Assembly: GCA_039621445.1 (NCBI GenBank)
Contig: CP154954.1
Location: 46,851,847 to 46,915,846, forward strand
Source: Euglena gracilis
Taxonomy: Eukaryota > Euglenida > Euglenophyceae > Euglenales
Direction of reading: 5' to 3'
DNA length: 64,000 bases
A program made the translations under genes and the position numbers. Of this stretch, positions 38,027 through 50,293 are shown in pieces (the stretch's first letter is position 1; each line of letters starts with the position of its first letter). The notes under the pieces are model-generated. The model did not search any database, was not told the DNA's origin, and worked only from the letters and a program-made list of their open reading frames with translations.

Positions 38027-39480
38027 AAGCACATTCCAATGTGTTTCCCAAAAAAAAAGAAAGAGATTGAATTTGGGGGGGGAAAGATCCCCCCCACTGG
38101 ACTCAGGGCAAATTTTCGGCAAGGTTGAAGATTTTACGGAATCCCCCATGAAGAAAGAAAGAAGAAACTTGTGTATTTTTTGCCATAATTTTGGACATTT
38201 TTGCCAGAATTTTTGGAACCTTTTTGAAAATAAAAAGACTACTTTTCTTCACAGATTTGGGACTGTGGTCTGACAGTTTTTAAACTTTTTTGCAAGTTTT
38301 TGGGACTTGCAATTTTTTTGTTCCCCTTTGCCTGCGGTGTGTTTTCTTTGCTGAATGCCTGTCCATCCAAACGCCAGCATAGCTGGCATCTTGTTTAAAA
38401 CGAAGCCAAAACGATGTTTTTTTGAAAAAAAGCCAGGTATGCGGGTTGAATGCTACACACGCAGCCCGAGATGGAGGTATCGCCATCTGACCGAGGACAA
38501 ACTGGAGGACATCCTCTGTTGCAAAAACTGCGTCTTAGATGCCTACCCTGTCCTGAGACTCAGACGGACTCAGGATGGGGTCCGCTAGCAGGGCTAGCTG
38601 GTGGAAAATTTTTGGTACCCACTTGCCTGAAATGCCCATCTTTTGGCAACAAAATACCCCCCCCCCCAAACATCCCCCCCTCGTTCCCCCCCAAGCGGAT
38701 CATCGGCCTCCGGGACAAGACGGCCAATTCCGGCAAGGCTGCAAAAAGGGCTCAGAAAACCTCCAAAAAACGACTGTTTCGAAAATTTAAAATTTGCCAA
38801 ATAAAAGAAAATTCATGACGAATCCCGCTGTGCACAGGTCTCCGAGGTCTTCCCCCTTTTTGCCCCCCCCCCCAATGTTGTTACTTCCTCACCTTCACCC
38901 TCCCCCCAAAGTGGCCACCCTTCAGGCACCATGAGGCCGCAAAATGGCCACTCTGGGGGAGCGGACACTTCAGCTGGGGGTCAAATTTTGGCCTCTCTGG
39001 CGTCGAAGGCAAATGGCCACTTTGAGGAGGGTTAACCAAAATTTGTCAAAAGGATTTGGCCACTTTTGGGGGGGGGTGAGGGTATGATCTCATGCTCTGA
39101 AGAGCTGTGGGGTTGCACCGATTTGTTCAGAGATTGCGCATCCAGTGATTTGTTGAATTTGGAGAGCTTTTGCAAAATGTCCCAAAAATTTTGACTGCCA
39201 AGTCTCAAAGTCTCTGCAACAGAATCTCAAATTTTTGACAACGATCTCAAAAATTTTGGCGAAAGGTCCCAGGCGTTTTGGCAAAAGAGCCCAAAATTAT
39301 GGCAAAAGTGTTCAACAATTTCAGCGGGAAGTCCCAAAATTGTGAGTGTTAGGTGTAAATAAGGGTGACCACGGTTATAGGTGGCGTTATATGCAAATAC
39401 AATGGGCAGAGGTGCACTTTTGCTGAAATCCATGGAGGTTAGGCCTGATCATATGGTTGGCCCTACCAACCACATAGTCG
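38027..39480. other. Intergenic, no supported gene
   Basis: Includes a short relative of the 24555 MITE end at 38385-38440 (CATAGCTGGC...GCCAGGTATG with TTTAAAACGAAG). From 38890 to 39066 there are repeated AAATGGCCACTTT-like motifs. No gene is recognised. Confidence 0.5.
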
Positions 39481-39496
39481 GACCGAACAGGTCAGC

Positions 39497-39520
39497 CCGA
39501 CCTGTCGGCAAAAGCCGACA
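39497..39520. repeat. Hairpin ACCTGTCGGC-AAAA-GCCGACAGGT
   Basis: A perfect 10-bp stem with an AAAA loop, within a region of repeated GACC/GGTC motifs (39470-39770). Confidence 0.75.
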
Positions 39521-39792
39521 GGTTATGTGGCACAATGGCCATTTCTGTCGGCCACCAGAAGTAGCATGGCCAATTTTCCGCTCAGGGCCAAGCCAGCCGA
39601 CCATTTTGCTCCAAAAGGGAATGCCATCTTTTTGCGCACATGGGTGATGGCCTTTTTTCGGGTACTGAAAAACCAGGCCACTCCCTTCACTTTTGGCCAT
39701 GCTACTTCTTGTGTCGGGCCGACCATGGTCAGCCCGACCATGAATGAAAACTTTGTAAAGTGCTAACTTAGTCGGCCTTCAGCCTCCTCTGG

Positions 39793-40071
39793 GGGGGGGG
39801 GCAGGGATTTTTTTAAGTTTGGACCCCCGGGGGGGGGGTGGGGGGGGGTGTGTGGGGGGGTACGGCCGCGGCCCCCCCCCCGGGGGGGGGGGTCCCCCCG
39901 GAGGGGGGTGGGATATACTTTTCGGCGCCGCAGGCGCCGAAAAAATTCTATTTTTAGCACTTTTCGCGATTTTCGGCCATTTTTTGTGGGTCCCCCGGGA
40001 CCCCCCGGGGGGTGGGCGGGTGGGGGGGACCTCCCCCCTCCCCCCCCCCCCGGGCTTAAAAAAACCCTGGG
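39793..40071. mobile_element. hAT-like MITE, G-tract family, copy 2
   Basis: It starts CAGGGATTTTTTTAAG and ends CTTAAAAAAACCCTG, with flanking G runs that blur the 8-bp duplication (GGGGGGGG and GGGGGGGC). The centre is GGGATATACTTTTCGGCG followed by CGCCGAAAAAATT. Confidence 0.8.
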
Positions 40072-40777
40072 GGGGGCTGACCCAGACCCCCTCCCCAATA
40101 ATAAAATCCCTTTTATGTGTGCAAGGAAAGGCTGCCGTGGTTGAGTATGATTGGCCTGACCACCAAAAGCAACATGGCCAATTTTCCCTAGGGCCCTTGC
40201 AGTGGGTTCAGCTTTCTTTCCCCTGTATGTTTGCCCTTGGCCGAGACACAGATACTGACAAGCGTCACTGTCCAGCTGCTCACCGGTGGGGCAGGGTTGA
40301 TCAATTAACTGACTGTTTTTGGTCAACCGATTAAATTAACTGGGCCCTCGGTCAACCGATTAACTGATCTCTGGCTCCCGGGCTTTTGGAACCTTGTTTC
40401 ATGGCTGCAACAGCCTCACATCGTTGTGATGCTGACTTGTGAGCCACCACAGGTCCCCGCCTCTTTTTTTGCGGCCCTGTTTTTTGTACCGGGATGTTCT
40501 CTTCCGGCGGGTCCCCGGCACTTCTGAATCTCCAAAAAAAAATTTGCTGAGGAGCTTTTTTGAGGAGGTTTTTTGTCTTTTTGCCTCCCCCAAACAATCC
40601 AGGGCTTCTTTGCTCTCCATTACCCTTTAACCGATTGGTTAATTGTACCCCCCCCCTCAATTAGTCGATTAACTGCGGGGGTCATGGTTAGTTAACTGAC
40701 CGTTGGTTAAACAAACAACCCTGGGTGGGGGAGAAAGTTCAAAAGTGCAAAAACCTATGCTAGTTGTTGGAAGTGCG
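40072..40777. other. Intergenic, no supported gene
   Basis: Repeated GGTCAACCGATTAACTGA and related ATTAACTG motifs occur at 40300-40370 and 40620-40715. No coding domain is seen. Confidence 0.5.
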
Positions 40778-41176
40778 GACAAAAATTACGGGAGACAAAA
40801 ATTATGGGAAACCACCCCGATTTTCCCATAATTTTTTCCCCGTAATTTTTGTCTGGCGTACCTTTCCTACGCCCTTCATATGTGGTGACTCCAAAGAGGT
40901 TCGCAAAAAACAAACCAAAGAGTGAAAGTCCCAATGGACAGAGAACACTGTCCAAGGTGTAAATGGGGCAAACTGCAGAGGTGTGGTCAGAAAAGCAACC
41001 ATCGCAGACATGGTCACCACACACAACACATTTGCACCGCACAAAAAAAAATTGAAAAAACTGAAAATTTATCTCGTTGTCTTCCAAAATGAAAATCTTC
41101 CCATAATTAATATTTTCAAAAGCAAAATTTTCCCACATTTTTTTTCCCGTAATTTTTGTCTCCCGTAATTTTTGTC
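40778..41176. mobile_element. MITE-like element with GACAAAAATTACGGGA ends
   Basis: The left end carries two tandem copies of GACAAAAATTAYGGGA. The right end is its inverted copy (about 36 bp, one or two mismatches), and a third inverted copy lies at 40823-40855. No target duplication is evident. It is 399 bp and non-coding. Confidence 0.65.
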
Positions 41177-44027
41177 TTCACTGCAGATGCCAAAGGAAAT
41201 GTCTCACATCTCAATATTTGGGGTAACAATGTGCTGATGGTAAAATGCAGCTGGTTTACCTTTACCTTTTTTGGGGCTCAAAAAGCGCTTGCGCCATCCA
41301 CTCATCCATTCATCACACAAGGTCAACCTTCCGCTTGTGCTTGTCACCTCCCCCTTGAATGGTGTTCCGACACATGACGGACAACATGACAGGATGCAAG
41401 ATTATGGGAACCAAAAATAGCAGGGAAAAGTGATGGCAAAATTTCGATTTTTGGAAAATGGATGGATTTTGGGGGGCTGAAAACGTTTTCTTCCTTTGAA
41501 GACATTTGGGCCATCAGAGCTCGCTTTCTTTCCAGAGCTTTGCGAATGTGTTGTGTGGAGACACTTCCTCTCTGGTCCTCCACTTTGCCATTGGTGTTGT
41601 CAGATGACACACCATGGGGGCTTCTGAAGGTAGAAACAATCTGGGGGCTGATTCCCCAATGAAGTTGGTTAGTGTTTGTGATTGCTCCCCTGGACCCCCC
41701 CCCTTTCCCACCTACTAACCGGATGTGAAACCCTCATTGAACCCCCGACAACCCCCTACCTGGGGGGTCATGCCTGCTCTTTGGACCTGCAACCCTTGAA
41801 CAGGGGGGGGGCGCAAGACCAGGTCCCAAAACCTGTTTATCCGCAAAGGTCTCTTCTTTGGGGGGGAGGGTGGCCGTACCTGACCTGCAACTCCATTGTG
41901 CACACGATAGATTTCGCATCTGCTTAGGAAACAACATTTTTTGTCCAAATGCATTTTCCCAGAGGTGACAACAGTTTTTTTGTGCCGAAAAAATTTGCAT
42001 TCCGTCTTTTGACTTTTTTTTACTAAAAAGAAAAGGCTCACAGACGCCATTATCCATCTCCAAGGCACCCAGATCCGACCGGGGGGAGCACAGCCAAAGG
42101 TATTTAGGAACTCGCTTGACACCAATTTGTCTGCACATTACCTCTCAAAAATGTCTTTGCATTACACCCAGAATTTCCATTTTTTTGCAAAAATTTTGCA
42201 CTTGGCAAAATCGAGCCCGCCGGCCTTTGAGGTTCTTGAAGGGGACTGCTTAGCAGTCTCTTTGAAACCACCTCCAGCCTCACGTAGAAATCAGAGAGGC
42301 ACCCCTTTTATCATTGACAAAAAACCCAGGACTTAAAGATTTGGCTTCAGGAGTCACACTCCCAACCAACAATTACCTTGGACCAAAAAAATGCGTGACA
42401 AATCTGTTTTCAGACTTTTTTTGGAACCAAAATTGTTGGCAAGTTCAATTTAGGATCTAAAAATAGCTCGCAGAACAAGTACGGAGTCACAATTGCCCCA
42501 ATTTTGTGTCACATTATCTGTCAAAATTTGCCACCATTTCCCATTTTTCATTTTCCATACCCACACATCCCATTGAGAAAGAAAATGGTATTTTTTTTTT
42601 CACCAGTTGATTCAAGGCATACCAAAAACAGTTGGTTATCCCTGATGCATGGTCCCTGAGCACAGTGCATGCTCGCTGTGGCTAGCTTCAACTGAGGTTG
42701 TTCCAATTGATCGATCTTTGTAATCAGCTGACGAGTCGGCAAAATACCCACTCTGATGTATTAACAGGTCAAGTTCGCCAACTTTCAAGCCCCCTCCCCC
42801 CCAGAAAAGAATCCTATTCAGATAAAAATGCTCTCCGGTTGAATGCGAACCTCATCGGCTGTCACCTGCACTGCTCTGCAGTTTGTCTGCAGTGCAGTCT
42901 TTTGCAGTTCATGTCGCAAAATTTTCTTGTGATGCATTTTTCTCAGTCCTCCAAAAGAACACACAGTTCAAAATTCACATTTGCACAAATGGTAAATTTG
43001 AAATGAAATTGGCAATTGAGCTCCTTAAATCCTTTCCCTTGAAAAGTTTTCGGAAGTCTTCAGCCTTTGACCAACTTTCAGCTGGCCAATTTTTTTCAGG
43101 TGGTAAAACCTTTTCCCCAAAGAGTCTGGTCTGCATTACCCAAACAAGGAGTCAGGCATCGTTTGCTCTATGTCATTTGTCAGAACATCCCATGCTGCAG
43201 ACAATTCTCTCTCATACAGGGTTGGGGGGATTCCAAAAATGTCCTGCCTGCTCTGGGTTTTGACCCTTGCCCCCGGTTATGGGGCAAGTTCAGGGGGTAC
43301 AAGATCGGGGGGATTGCATTTTGCTCTAAAAGGTTTGGGCAGGCAACCCAGCGCTTTGTGGGCGCCAGGTTGTCTGATACCAATGGGAAGTTTGGTGTTG
43401 GAGTGCAATGTTAAGGAAAGTGGAAATCGATGCTTGCAATTTTTCAATCACTGTTGATTATCAAAGCTTCTGAGCAAAGGATTGAGGGGTGGAACATTGC
43501 AAGGCCTGCTGCTGTTTGAATTGCTGCTGATCACAGATGTGCAACACTTTGATGCAGCTCCTTCTTTTCTACCAATGATGCACCACCCCGGTGCTGTTTC
43601 TTTTTGTTCTTTGTCTCCTGAACCTCACCGCTCCCTGGGCCGTATGATTGCAGGCGGCAGCGCCTTCTGCCCCTGCCCTGGAAGAGAGTGTGAGGTGCAG
43701 TGGACCACGTTGTCCAAAAGGGGGGCATTGTGGTTCTGTGAGGCTGCTGTTGCATTGTGTACCGTGCACAGATGTTCTCTCCTGGAGAAGAAATTGTCCA
43801 GCTACGAGGCCTGCCAGATGACACAAATGATTCAAATATCAAGACCCAAATTCAGGTTCCTTGCAGATTTCGTGCTTTTGGGGGTCTGTCTTCCTCTAAC
43901 ACATTGGCCGCGCCATTTTGTGCTGCCAACTTCGGGGGGGGGTATAGAGAGAGAGAGGGAGATTATCCCAATGTAAATAGCTCCTATCTTTTTGCACACC
44001 TTCATGCAATCAACACCCCAGACATAA
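41177..44027. other. Intergenic, no supported gene
   Basis: Long stretch with frequent short open frames but no domain. A TTTGTTCTTTGTCTCCTG segment near 43600 and a purine run at 43950-43962 are the only notable tracts. Confidence 0.45.
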
Positions 44028-44035
44028 CTTTGAAA

Positions 44036-44299
44036 CAGGGGTTTTTTTCAGTCTTGGACCGGGGGGGGGGGGGTAGGGTGGGTGGGTCTGGCCAAGCCCC
44101 CCCAGGGGGGCGGGTACCCCCAAAAGGGGGTGGGATATACTTTTTGGCACCTTTGGCGCCGAAATTTTTTGAAAAGGTGCTATTTTTAGCATTTTTCGTG
44201 TTTTTTGGACTTTTTGGGGGAAAGTGGGTTGGGTCCCCCGGGACTCCCCACCCCCGGGGGCGTGGGGGGACCCCCCCCCCGGTCTTGAAAAAACCCCTG
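44036..44299. mobile_element. hAT-like MITE, G-tract family, copy 3
   Basis: Ends CAGGGGTTTTTTTCA/TGAAAAAACCCCTG with the exact 8-bp duplication CTTTGAAA (44028-44035 and 44300-44307). The core is GGGATATACTTTTTGGC...GCCGAAATTTTTTGAAAA. Confidence 0.92.
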
Positions 44300-44307
44300 C
44301 TTTGAAA

Positions 44308-45758
44308 TTGCCGTCATTTTCAGCTTTTTCAGGCCTTTCAAAGGTATGGGGCAGGGTTTTTTTTTTTGAGTTGAGGCCAGGGTGCGGCTTCAGAAAACTT
44401 GACCCCTCCCAGGGGGTCAAATAAACCCTCCCCCTGGATGGAAGGCCCCCCCCCCCCATAGAAGCCTCGGTTTTCGACCAACGTTCCGGATAGTGCCCCC
44501 CCCCCCCGAAAAGTCTGCCCCGTGGTTGGCTTCTTCAGCCATTGGTTAAATGAGGCTCTGAGCTGGACCTGGGGGGGAGTCGTTAAAAAAGCGCCCTGGT
44601 TGAGGCCGACAGAGGCAGGCACTCCAAGGCACCCAGATCCTGCCCCCCCCCCACCCCGAAGGAGGGCACATGGCCAAAAGTGCCAGGGCACTCAGCCAGG
44701 ACACTGCCTCAAAGGCGCTAGACGCCCAGGAAACCACATTTTTGGGCAGTTTTTTTTTGCCCAGAACCAGGCAGACCCCCCCCCCGGGGTGCCTGCCTGC
44801 CTGCCAAAAACTGCCACCAGAAAAACTGGAAGAGGTGGTGGGGGGTGGTCGACCCCCCCACCCACCACCCACCACCCTAGCTGTTTGGCCGATTCCCGTT
44901 CTGCCCTGGTGGGTGGTCCCAGCCCCCCCCCCCCCCCCCGGGGGTCCTTGGCCGCAGGCCTAGGTCACTGGGAATGAAAAGGCTCAAATTCAACAGATCT
45001 CGACCACTGTGGAAAAAAAAAATCCTTGGGGTCACTCCCACTCTTCCCAAAACCATTCCGCCACTTTTCCTTTGGAACATTAGTGTGACTAGCAACCCCT
45101 GGGGGCTTCTTTCAGGAAGGAAGAATCAACCAGAAATTTCTTGTGCCTTCAGCGCCAGTTCACTTTGGCGTTTCTTTGACGACCCACCTGGGGGGGGTGG
45201 GGGTGAAAAGGGGTCTGAAAACCGGGGGTCGGCCAGTGACTGAATGATAATATGCCCTGGGTTATGAACCTTGAATGTGTTTTTGCTCTGGATTCATGCA
45301 CAGAAAAATTTAAACCATTGGTGGGAAATGTCCATTTTTTTTATTAAAAAAACATTTCAAATGTTGCACAAAACAGTTGCAAACCTTGGGACCAGATGAA
45401 AATGAAAAGGAAATGCGAAGAAAATGCTCCATGCCTTACATTGCGCCATCATGTCAACAACGTGACAATGTTTTGTTTATTGGCCCTCCGCATGATGCAC
45501 CCCCCTCCCCAGCGCTGGTCAAATCCCGCCTTGCATGGGGGCGGTCCAGCCAGTCAGCACCATTTTCCCAGCCACTGGCCCCTTTCCAGCCTTGGTGGCT
45601 TCCATTTAGGGAGTGGCCTGAGGGGGCCTAGCGGGCCGGGGCTTCTGATTGGGGTTCAACAAGGGTTCAACGGGTTACAATGGCATCGGCGTTTGCATCA
45701 AAAAAAAAATGCTTTTGTCAAAGAATGCTGTTACAACTCTGTTGATCACAACGTGCAG
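44308..45758. other. Intergenic or intron, no supported gene
   Basis: Dense C and G runs at 44268-44960. GGTGGTCGACC occurs again at 44846-44856 without a LINE beside it. No convincing exon is found before 45759. Confidence 0.45.
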
Positions 45759-45951
45759 GCTGTTTATGGGCCTGTGGATTGGGTCATCACGTTGGCGCGC
45801 AACGGAGGGCGGATTGGATTCCTGACGTTCAAGGATGCAGAGACCGCAAGACAACTGATAGCAGCAGGAAGGTTGGAGGTTGCTGGCACAACTGTCACAG
45901 CAAGCCGCGCGGTTCCAGCTGATTTGCAAGGAGTGCCAGAGGAAGCTGAAG
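45759..45951 (+). CDS. Exon encoding an RRM (hnRNP/Musashi-like)
   Basis: After the acceptor ACGTGCAG, the frame reads AVYGPVDWVITLARNGG, then RIGFLTFKDAETARQLI (RNP1), then EVAGTTVTASRAVP. The spacing from the YGPV strand to RNP1 and the closing xxRAVP match an RRM of the hnRNP A/Musashi class, an RNA-binding fold. RNP2 would lie in an upstream exon that I cannot identify. The likely donor is GAAG|GTCTGC. An alternative is CAAG|GAGTGC, which lacks GT, so the former is preferred. Confidence 0.6.
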
Positions 45952-47149
45952 GTCTGCAAACCGATTCCTCCAGTGCAAGTGTTTGCCAACCTCACCCTCG
46001 TTATAACCCCCCCATTTTTAACCCAGTTTTGAATAGTGCTGCGCTCTTTGCGATGAGACCCCCCACGCCCCCCCCCCCCCGACCACCCCCGCCCCTCCCC
46101 CCTCTGAGGGGGGTGAGGGCGCCAATTTATTTTGCCATATATGCCCCCTCTACCCCCCCCCCACCCTCCCACTTCCCTTTTTGTAAGGACACTGCTTACT
46201 TTGATGTTTTTCGTTTAAGAAATGGTTGGGCGGGGGGGGGATGTTGGGGTAAAACGGAAGAAAAATTTCTCCTCATCTTTGCATTTTTGGAATCGCTGTA
46301 AAATTTGTTTTGTATGTTGGGGTCATTTTTGTCGTCAAATAAACAAAAAAAATTCATTTCAACGAAAATCAAAAGCATTTTGATTTTTACCTGGGGGGGG
46401 TCTGGGGGTTTATAAGTGGGGGGGTTTGGAGATATGGATTCATTTGGCAAAGCCTGGGAGGTTTTGATGTTTTCTTGACGCAACCCCCCCCCGGGTTCTG
46501 TGCTGCAGAAAAGAAAGCCTCTTTTGGGGTTGATTTTTTTTATGGAGGGAAAGTTGCCTTTTTGCGTGTAATGTGCACAGCTGCATGTGAGGTGCTGGAT
46601 AAAATATTAAAAGTTTTGGCAGCATCCACAGCAGGGGTGTTAATTATTTGTACACCCCCAAATTTTGTGGGTGGTACCCAACCCCCAGCCCCAAAGCTTC
46701 TGCATTCCATGGGATATGTGCACACTGGCACACCCTGCCCCACGCAGCAATTCCCCAGCCAGCTCTGCTGCCTTGCACTGACGAGTTTCACGAGAGCCAA
46801 AATTTTATGATTTCTGCCCCTCTCGTTCACCCCTCCAACCCCAGCTTAGGCGAGGGGGGCGAGGTGGTCCATATGGGGTGGGTAGCCTTGGACCCCACCT
46901 TTGAACAACACATGATGGCATCCCTGTCAACGCAGGTTGAGAGTGCAGTGACTCTCCCAAGGTGGCCATTTTGGACAATTTCAGCCCAAAATGGTCACCT
47001 TGGCAGACTCTCAGCCTGTTTTGACAGGGTTGCCATCATGTGTTGTTCAAAGGTGGGGTCAAGGATTCTGCGCCTTGACTCGATGTTGGACCAAGGCACA
47101 AACAGCACTTTCAGCAATCCATGATATTGACTGACAGTGGACCGGGTGT
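45952..47149. other. Probable intron or intergenic sequence
   Basis: C-rich tracts at 46050-46105 and G-rich tracts at 46225-46400. An imperfect inverted pair, TTGAACAACACATGATGGCA...TGCCATCATGTGTTGTTCAA, lies at about 46901-47050. No exon is supported. Confidence 0.45.
46896..47056. repeat. Long inverted repeat (GTTGAGAGTGC... family)
   Basis: The left arm begins CCACCTTTGAACAACACATG and continues CCCTGTCAACGCAGGTTGAGAG and GGCCATTTTGG. The right arm is its inverted copy (CAAAATGGTCACC, CTCTCAGCCTG-like, CATCATGTGTTGTTCAAAGGTGG). The arms are about 70-80 bp with few mismatches and almost no spacer. Confidence 0.8.
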
Positions 47150-47275
47150 GGGTTTCGGCGCGAACCACCGAAAATTTTTTGGGAAATGCCCTCAGATGGC
47201 CCGAGTTTTGGGGTCCCCCCCCGGGGGGGGGGGTCCGGTCCTGTGCTGGGCTGGGTGGGTGGGGGGACCCAACTC
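47150..47275. mobile_element. Partial copy of the G-tract MITE family
   Basis: Shares TTTCGGCGCGAA...CGAAAATTTTTTG, GATGGCCCGAGTTTTGGGG and the following C/G run with 36498-36790. The ends are lost. Confidence 0.6.
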
Positions 47276-47380
47276 AGTGCCCTGATGTTCTTGCCTTTGT
47301 GAAGAATTCTAAGTGTTTTCATCATTGCCACATCAAAGGTTTTGTAACCTGGTCAATTATCTCGATTTTTTTTTCCACAG

Positions 47381-47530
47381 GTGATCAGAAGAGTGTCTGG
47401 CTTGCGAAGTTGGAGAAGGTTGCATCTTTCCTGCTTCATCAGAGCTATCCTCATAATTCATGTTTATGGATGCATGAATGTATGGAAATATCGCATGTTA
47501 CAACTGGCGCCCTCCATATTCTTAGTTGGT
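47381..47530 (+). CDS. Possible exon (unidentified)
   Basis: A strong acceptor (CGATTTTTTTTTCCACAG) is followed by an open frame reading DQKSVWLAKLEKVASFLLHQSYPH. A second frame is also open, so the reading frame is uncertain. No family is recognised. Confidence 0.3.
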
Positions 47531-50149
47531 TGACAAATCCTCGCAAAGAAATGTCAGAATTCATTTTGACTTTTCTGGATTTTGATATTTTGACATTTTG
47601 ACAAAAATTGTGACAGAAGTTCCAGAACGTTTTGACAGAGAATTTTCCCCAAATCCCAAAAATCCCAAAAATCCCAAAATTGCGATATTTCAGAATTTGT
47701 GAAGTTTGATTTGGGGAGATATTTGTTGCTTTTGGTATCTTAATGCCTCCAATTTGAACAAGGACCCCCCAAAATGCAGGGGATATGTTTTCCTTTTTGG
47801 CTTGAAGCACTGGATTGTATCTCGAGTCGTGTAGTTGCGCCCCCTGTCAAGTTTGTGCATAAATCCCCAAATCCCGATGGTTCTGGGTGGGGGTAGGTCG
47901 ACCACACACATATCCGCATCCTGGCGGATGGGGGGTGTGCCCCCCCACCCCGCCAACCAGGCTTTCCTGCCCCTTGTGGATAGGAGGCCACAATCATTTT
48001 GTCGCTGGCCGATCCTCGTCTGGGGGGTGACTGGTTTTATTCAGAGTGATTGACTGGTTTTTGGCCCAAACCCTCTGGGGGAGGTTGGCAAAAGAAATCC
48101 ATAACGTGACACAGCATTGCAGGTTTTTTTTTTGGATTATTGACGAAAATCCATTGATTTTGAGCCATTTTTGGCCGAGTGGTCAAAGTGACCGACCTCC
48201 CCCCCGGGGGAGGGGCAGGATGTTGGGGACTGGTTTTTGCAAAGTGATTGACTGGTTTTTTGAAAAGTGGAAAATGACCCCCCACTTCCCCACCAGGGGG
48301 TCGGTAAGCAATGGTATGGTCCCTGCCCCGAATGAGCAGAGCTGTCATGTCCCGGAAACTATACACCCCTGAAGATAGGAGAATGAATGCAGTGGGGATC
48401 TTGTGGATGGCCTATTTTGAGGATCTTAAGCGGCACATCTCGCATCGATTTGCGCATTTTTGCAAACCGACCAAGAACCGCTTCCGGCGCCGATGTTGCA
48501 AGAAGGGGCGAGACCGAGAGGAAGCAGGGTTGGACCAAATACGGGCAATTTCTCGTTTTTGGCATTGGCTTTCCTGGGAACTGCGTTTTTTTTTTTACTT
48601 TTTTGAAGCAGGAATGTCACAAAAACCCCCGGACCTATCCCCCCAAAGTGGAAAATCACCAAAACCCCCGGTGCCGCCTCCCCTCGTTTGTGTGATGCAG
48701 CTCTCCTCACTGGTTGCTGACGGCCTTGGCTGGCTCCCTGCAGAGAAGATGAGGTATGTTTGCGCAAATGCGCACACCATTAATGCGCATTTGCGCCAAC
48801 CGACCTGGTGTGCATTTGTGCAAAGGGATGCAATCAAGTGTCATGGCACACAAACAGGCCTCGCGCCTGAGCCTTTCTAATCAACAATAAGCGGAAGGGC
48901 TTACAACGCAGTCTCTCTCTGAAAACAGACACATGCATTGAAAGAACACTGGTATCAAACACCAGGTCGGAATAAGTAAAGGTCAGTTTGCGAAGTTGCG
49001 CATGTGGTTGGCATGACACATTTGTGCACACCAACCACGTGTGTAAAGATGCACGCCGTCGAAGTACGAAATGGGCACACCATTATGGCGTGTGCATTTG
49101 CGTCCACAATAACAAAATTTCAGACAGAACACATCAAACATGACCCCAAACACCACCTTCAATGGCTCTTTGGGAAGTACAATTTCATCTACCACACGTC
49201 CATGTGGAGATTGTAGATTGTAGGCCTTTAATAGGTGGCCCACCACAGACACATCGCGGCACATGTGCAACGGCGGTAATTGGTGGACCTCGAAAACCCC
49301 CGCCGCTTGCCCCCTGGCAAGGATTTTTTTTATTAAAAAAAATTGTCAATTTGCGCAATTGCGCACATCGACAAAGAAAAAATGTGTGAGATTGCATGTT
49401 TTGTGGACAATTTGCCTTTCTCTTGGCCAAAAGCACATATTTTTGCATATTTTTTTGTTTGTTCTGCACATCTTTTGAGTTTGTTTCAAGGAGTTTCCAG
49501 CCGCATGTTTGCCTTTTCTCACAAGTTCTTCCTGTCCCTTCTCGCGATCAAATCCCAGTACTCTACAAAAGGTGGCATTTTCGCCCCCCCCCCCCTGGGG
49601 GAGGTCGGATTTTGGGGTAGCAGTGCTGTAGCACACTCCCTGGCACCGAAGATGCTGAGGCCTAAAAAATGGCCATTATCAAGGGAAATTTGCTTGGGCA
49701 TCCCCCCCCTCCCGGACCGGGGGGGGGGGTCCGGACCCCCTTCACCTGACAAGGGGGTCCAGACCACCCCTGGGGGGTTCCTGGGACATTTTTTCCCCTT
49801 CTGGCACTTTGCACCGAAATTTTTTTGACAAATTTTGCCCAAAAGTGCCCATAATGGCATTTTTGGCTGTTTTGGGGTGTCAAAGTTTTCGGTCCGGCGC
49901 TTTGCACCAGGCTGAAAGTCAGTCACCCGGACCGCGTCACTGTTCAAGCGGGGGGCCGTGTCCCCCCCCCTCTTTTAACCAACCCCGAGGGGGGGGGGGT
50001 GCTTTGTGCGTCTTTTGGTCAATTTTTGGTTCTGGTTCAATTCCCAAGGTTTGCGATTGAGATGATGCAAGGGAAATGATGAAGGACGTGAACAGGGTGT
50101 TTTGAATAGCTTTTTTTCTCTCTCCCATTATCATTCCATTCCTGTGCAG
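47531..50149. other. Probable intron or intergenic sequence
   Basis: G/C tracts near 48190-48220, 49580-49600 and 49690-49780. Repeated GTGATTGACTGGTTTTT at 48047 and 48242. TTGCGCAA/GCGCATTTGCG motifs at 48760-49400. No supported exon. Confidence 0.45.
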
Positions 50150-50293
50150 CTTGCTGATGATTTGATGGAGCTGTCACCAGAGGAGTTACGGATGAGGGCT
50201 ATTCGTGAGTTTGGGCACCATTTTAGCCCAGATGTCTCAATTCCAGAAATGGTTCAGTGGTTCTGCATGAGAGAGACGGAACGTCTAGAATGG
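50150..50293 (+). CDS. Exon, unidentified protein
   Basis: A long pyrimidine tract and acceptor (CATTCCTGTGCAG) precede 48 codons reading LADDLMELSPEELRMRAIREFG, then SPDVSIPEMVQWFCMRETERLEW. The donor TGG|GTGTGC is plausible. If it is unused, the frame ends at TAA 50333-50335. Codon quality is good and the segment looks helical, but I do not recognise the family. Confidence 0.55.

Noticed and set aside
39497-39520. Intrinsic transcription terminator
   Set aside because: The stem-loop lacks context and the genome is eukaryotic.
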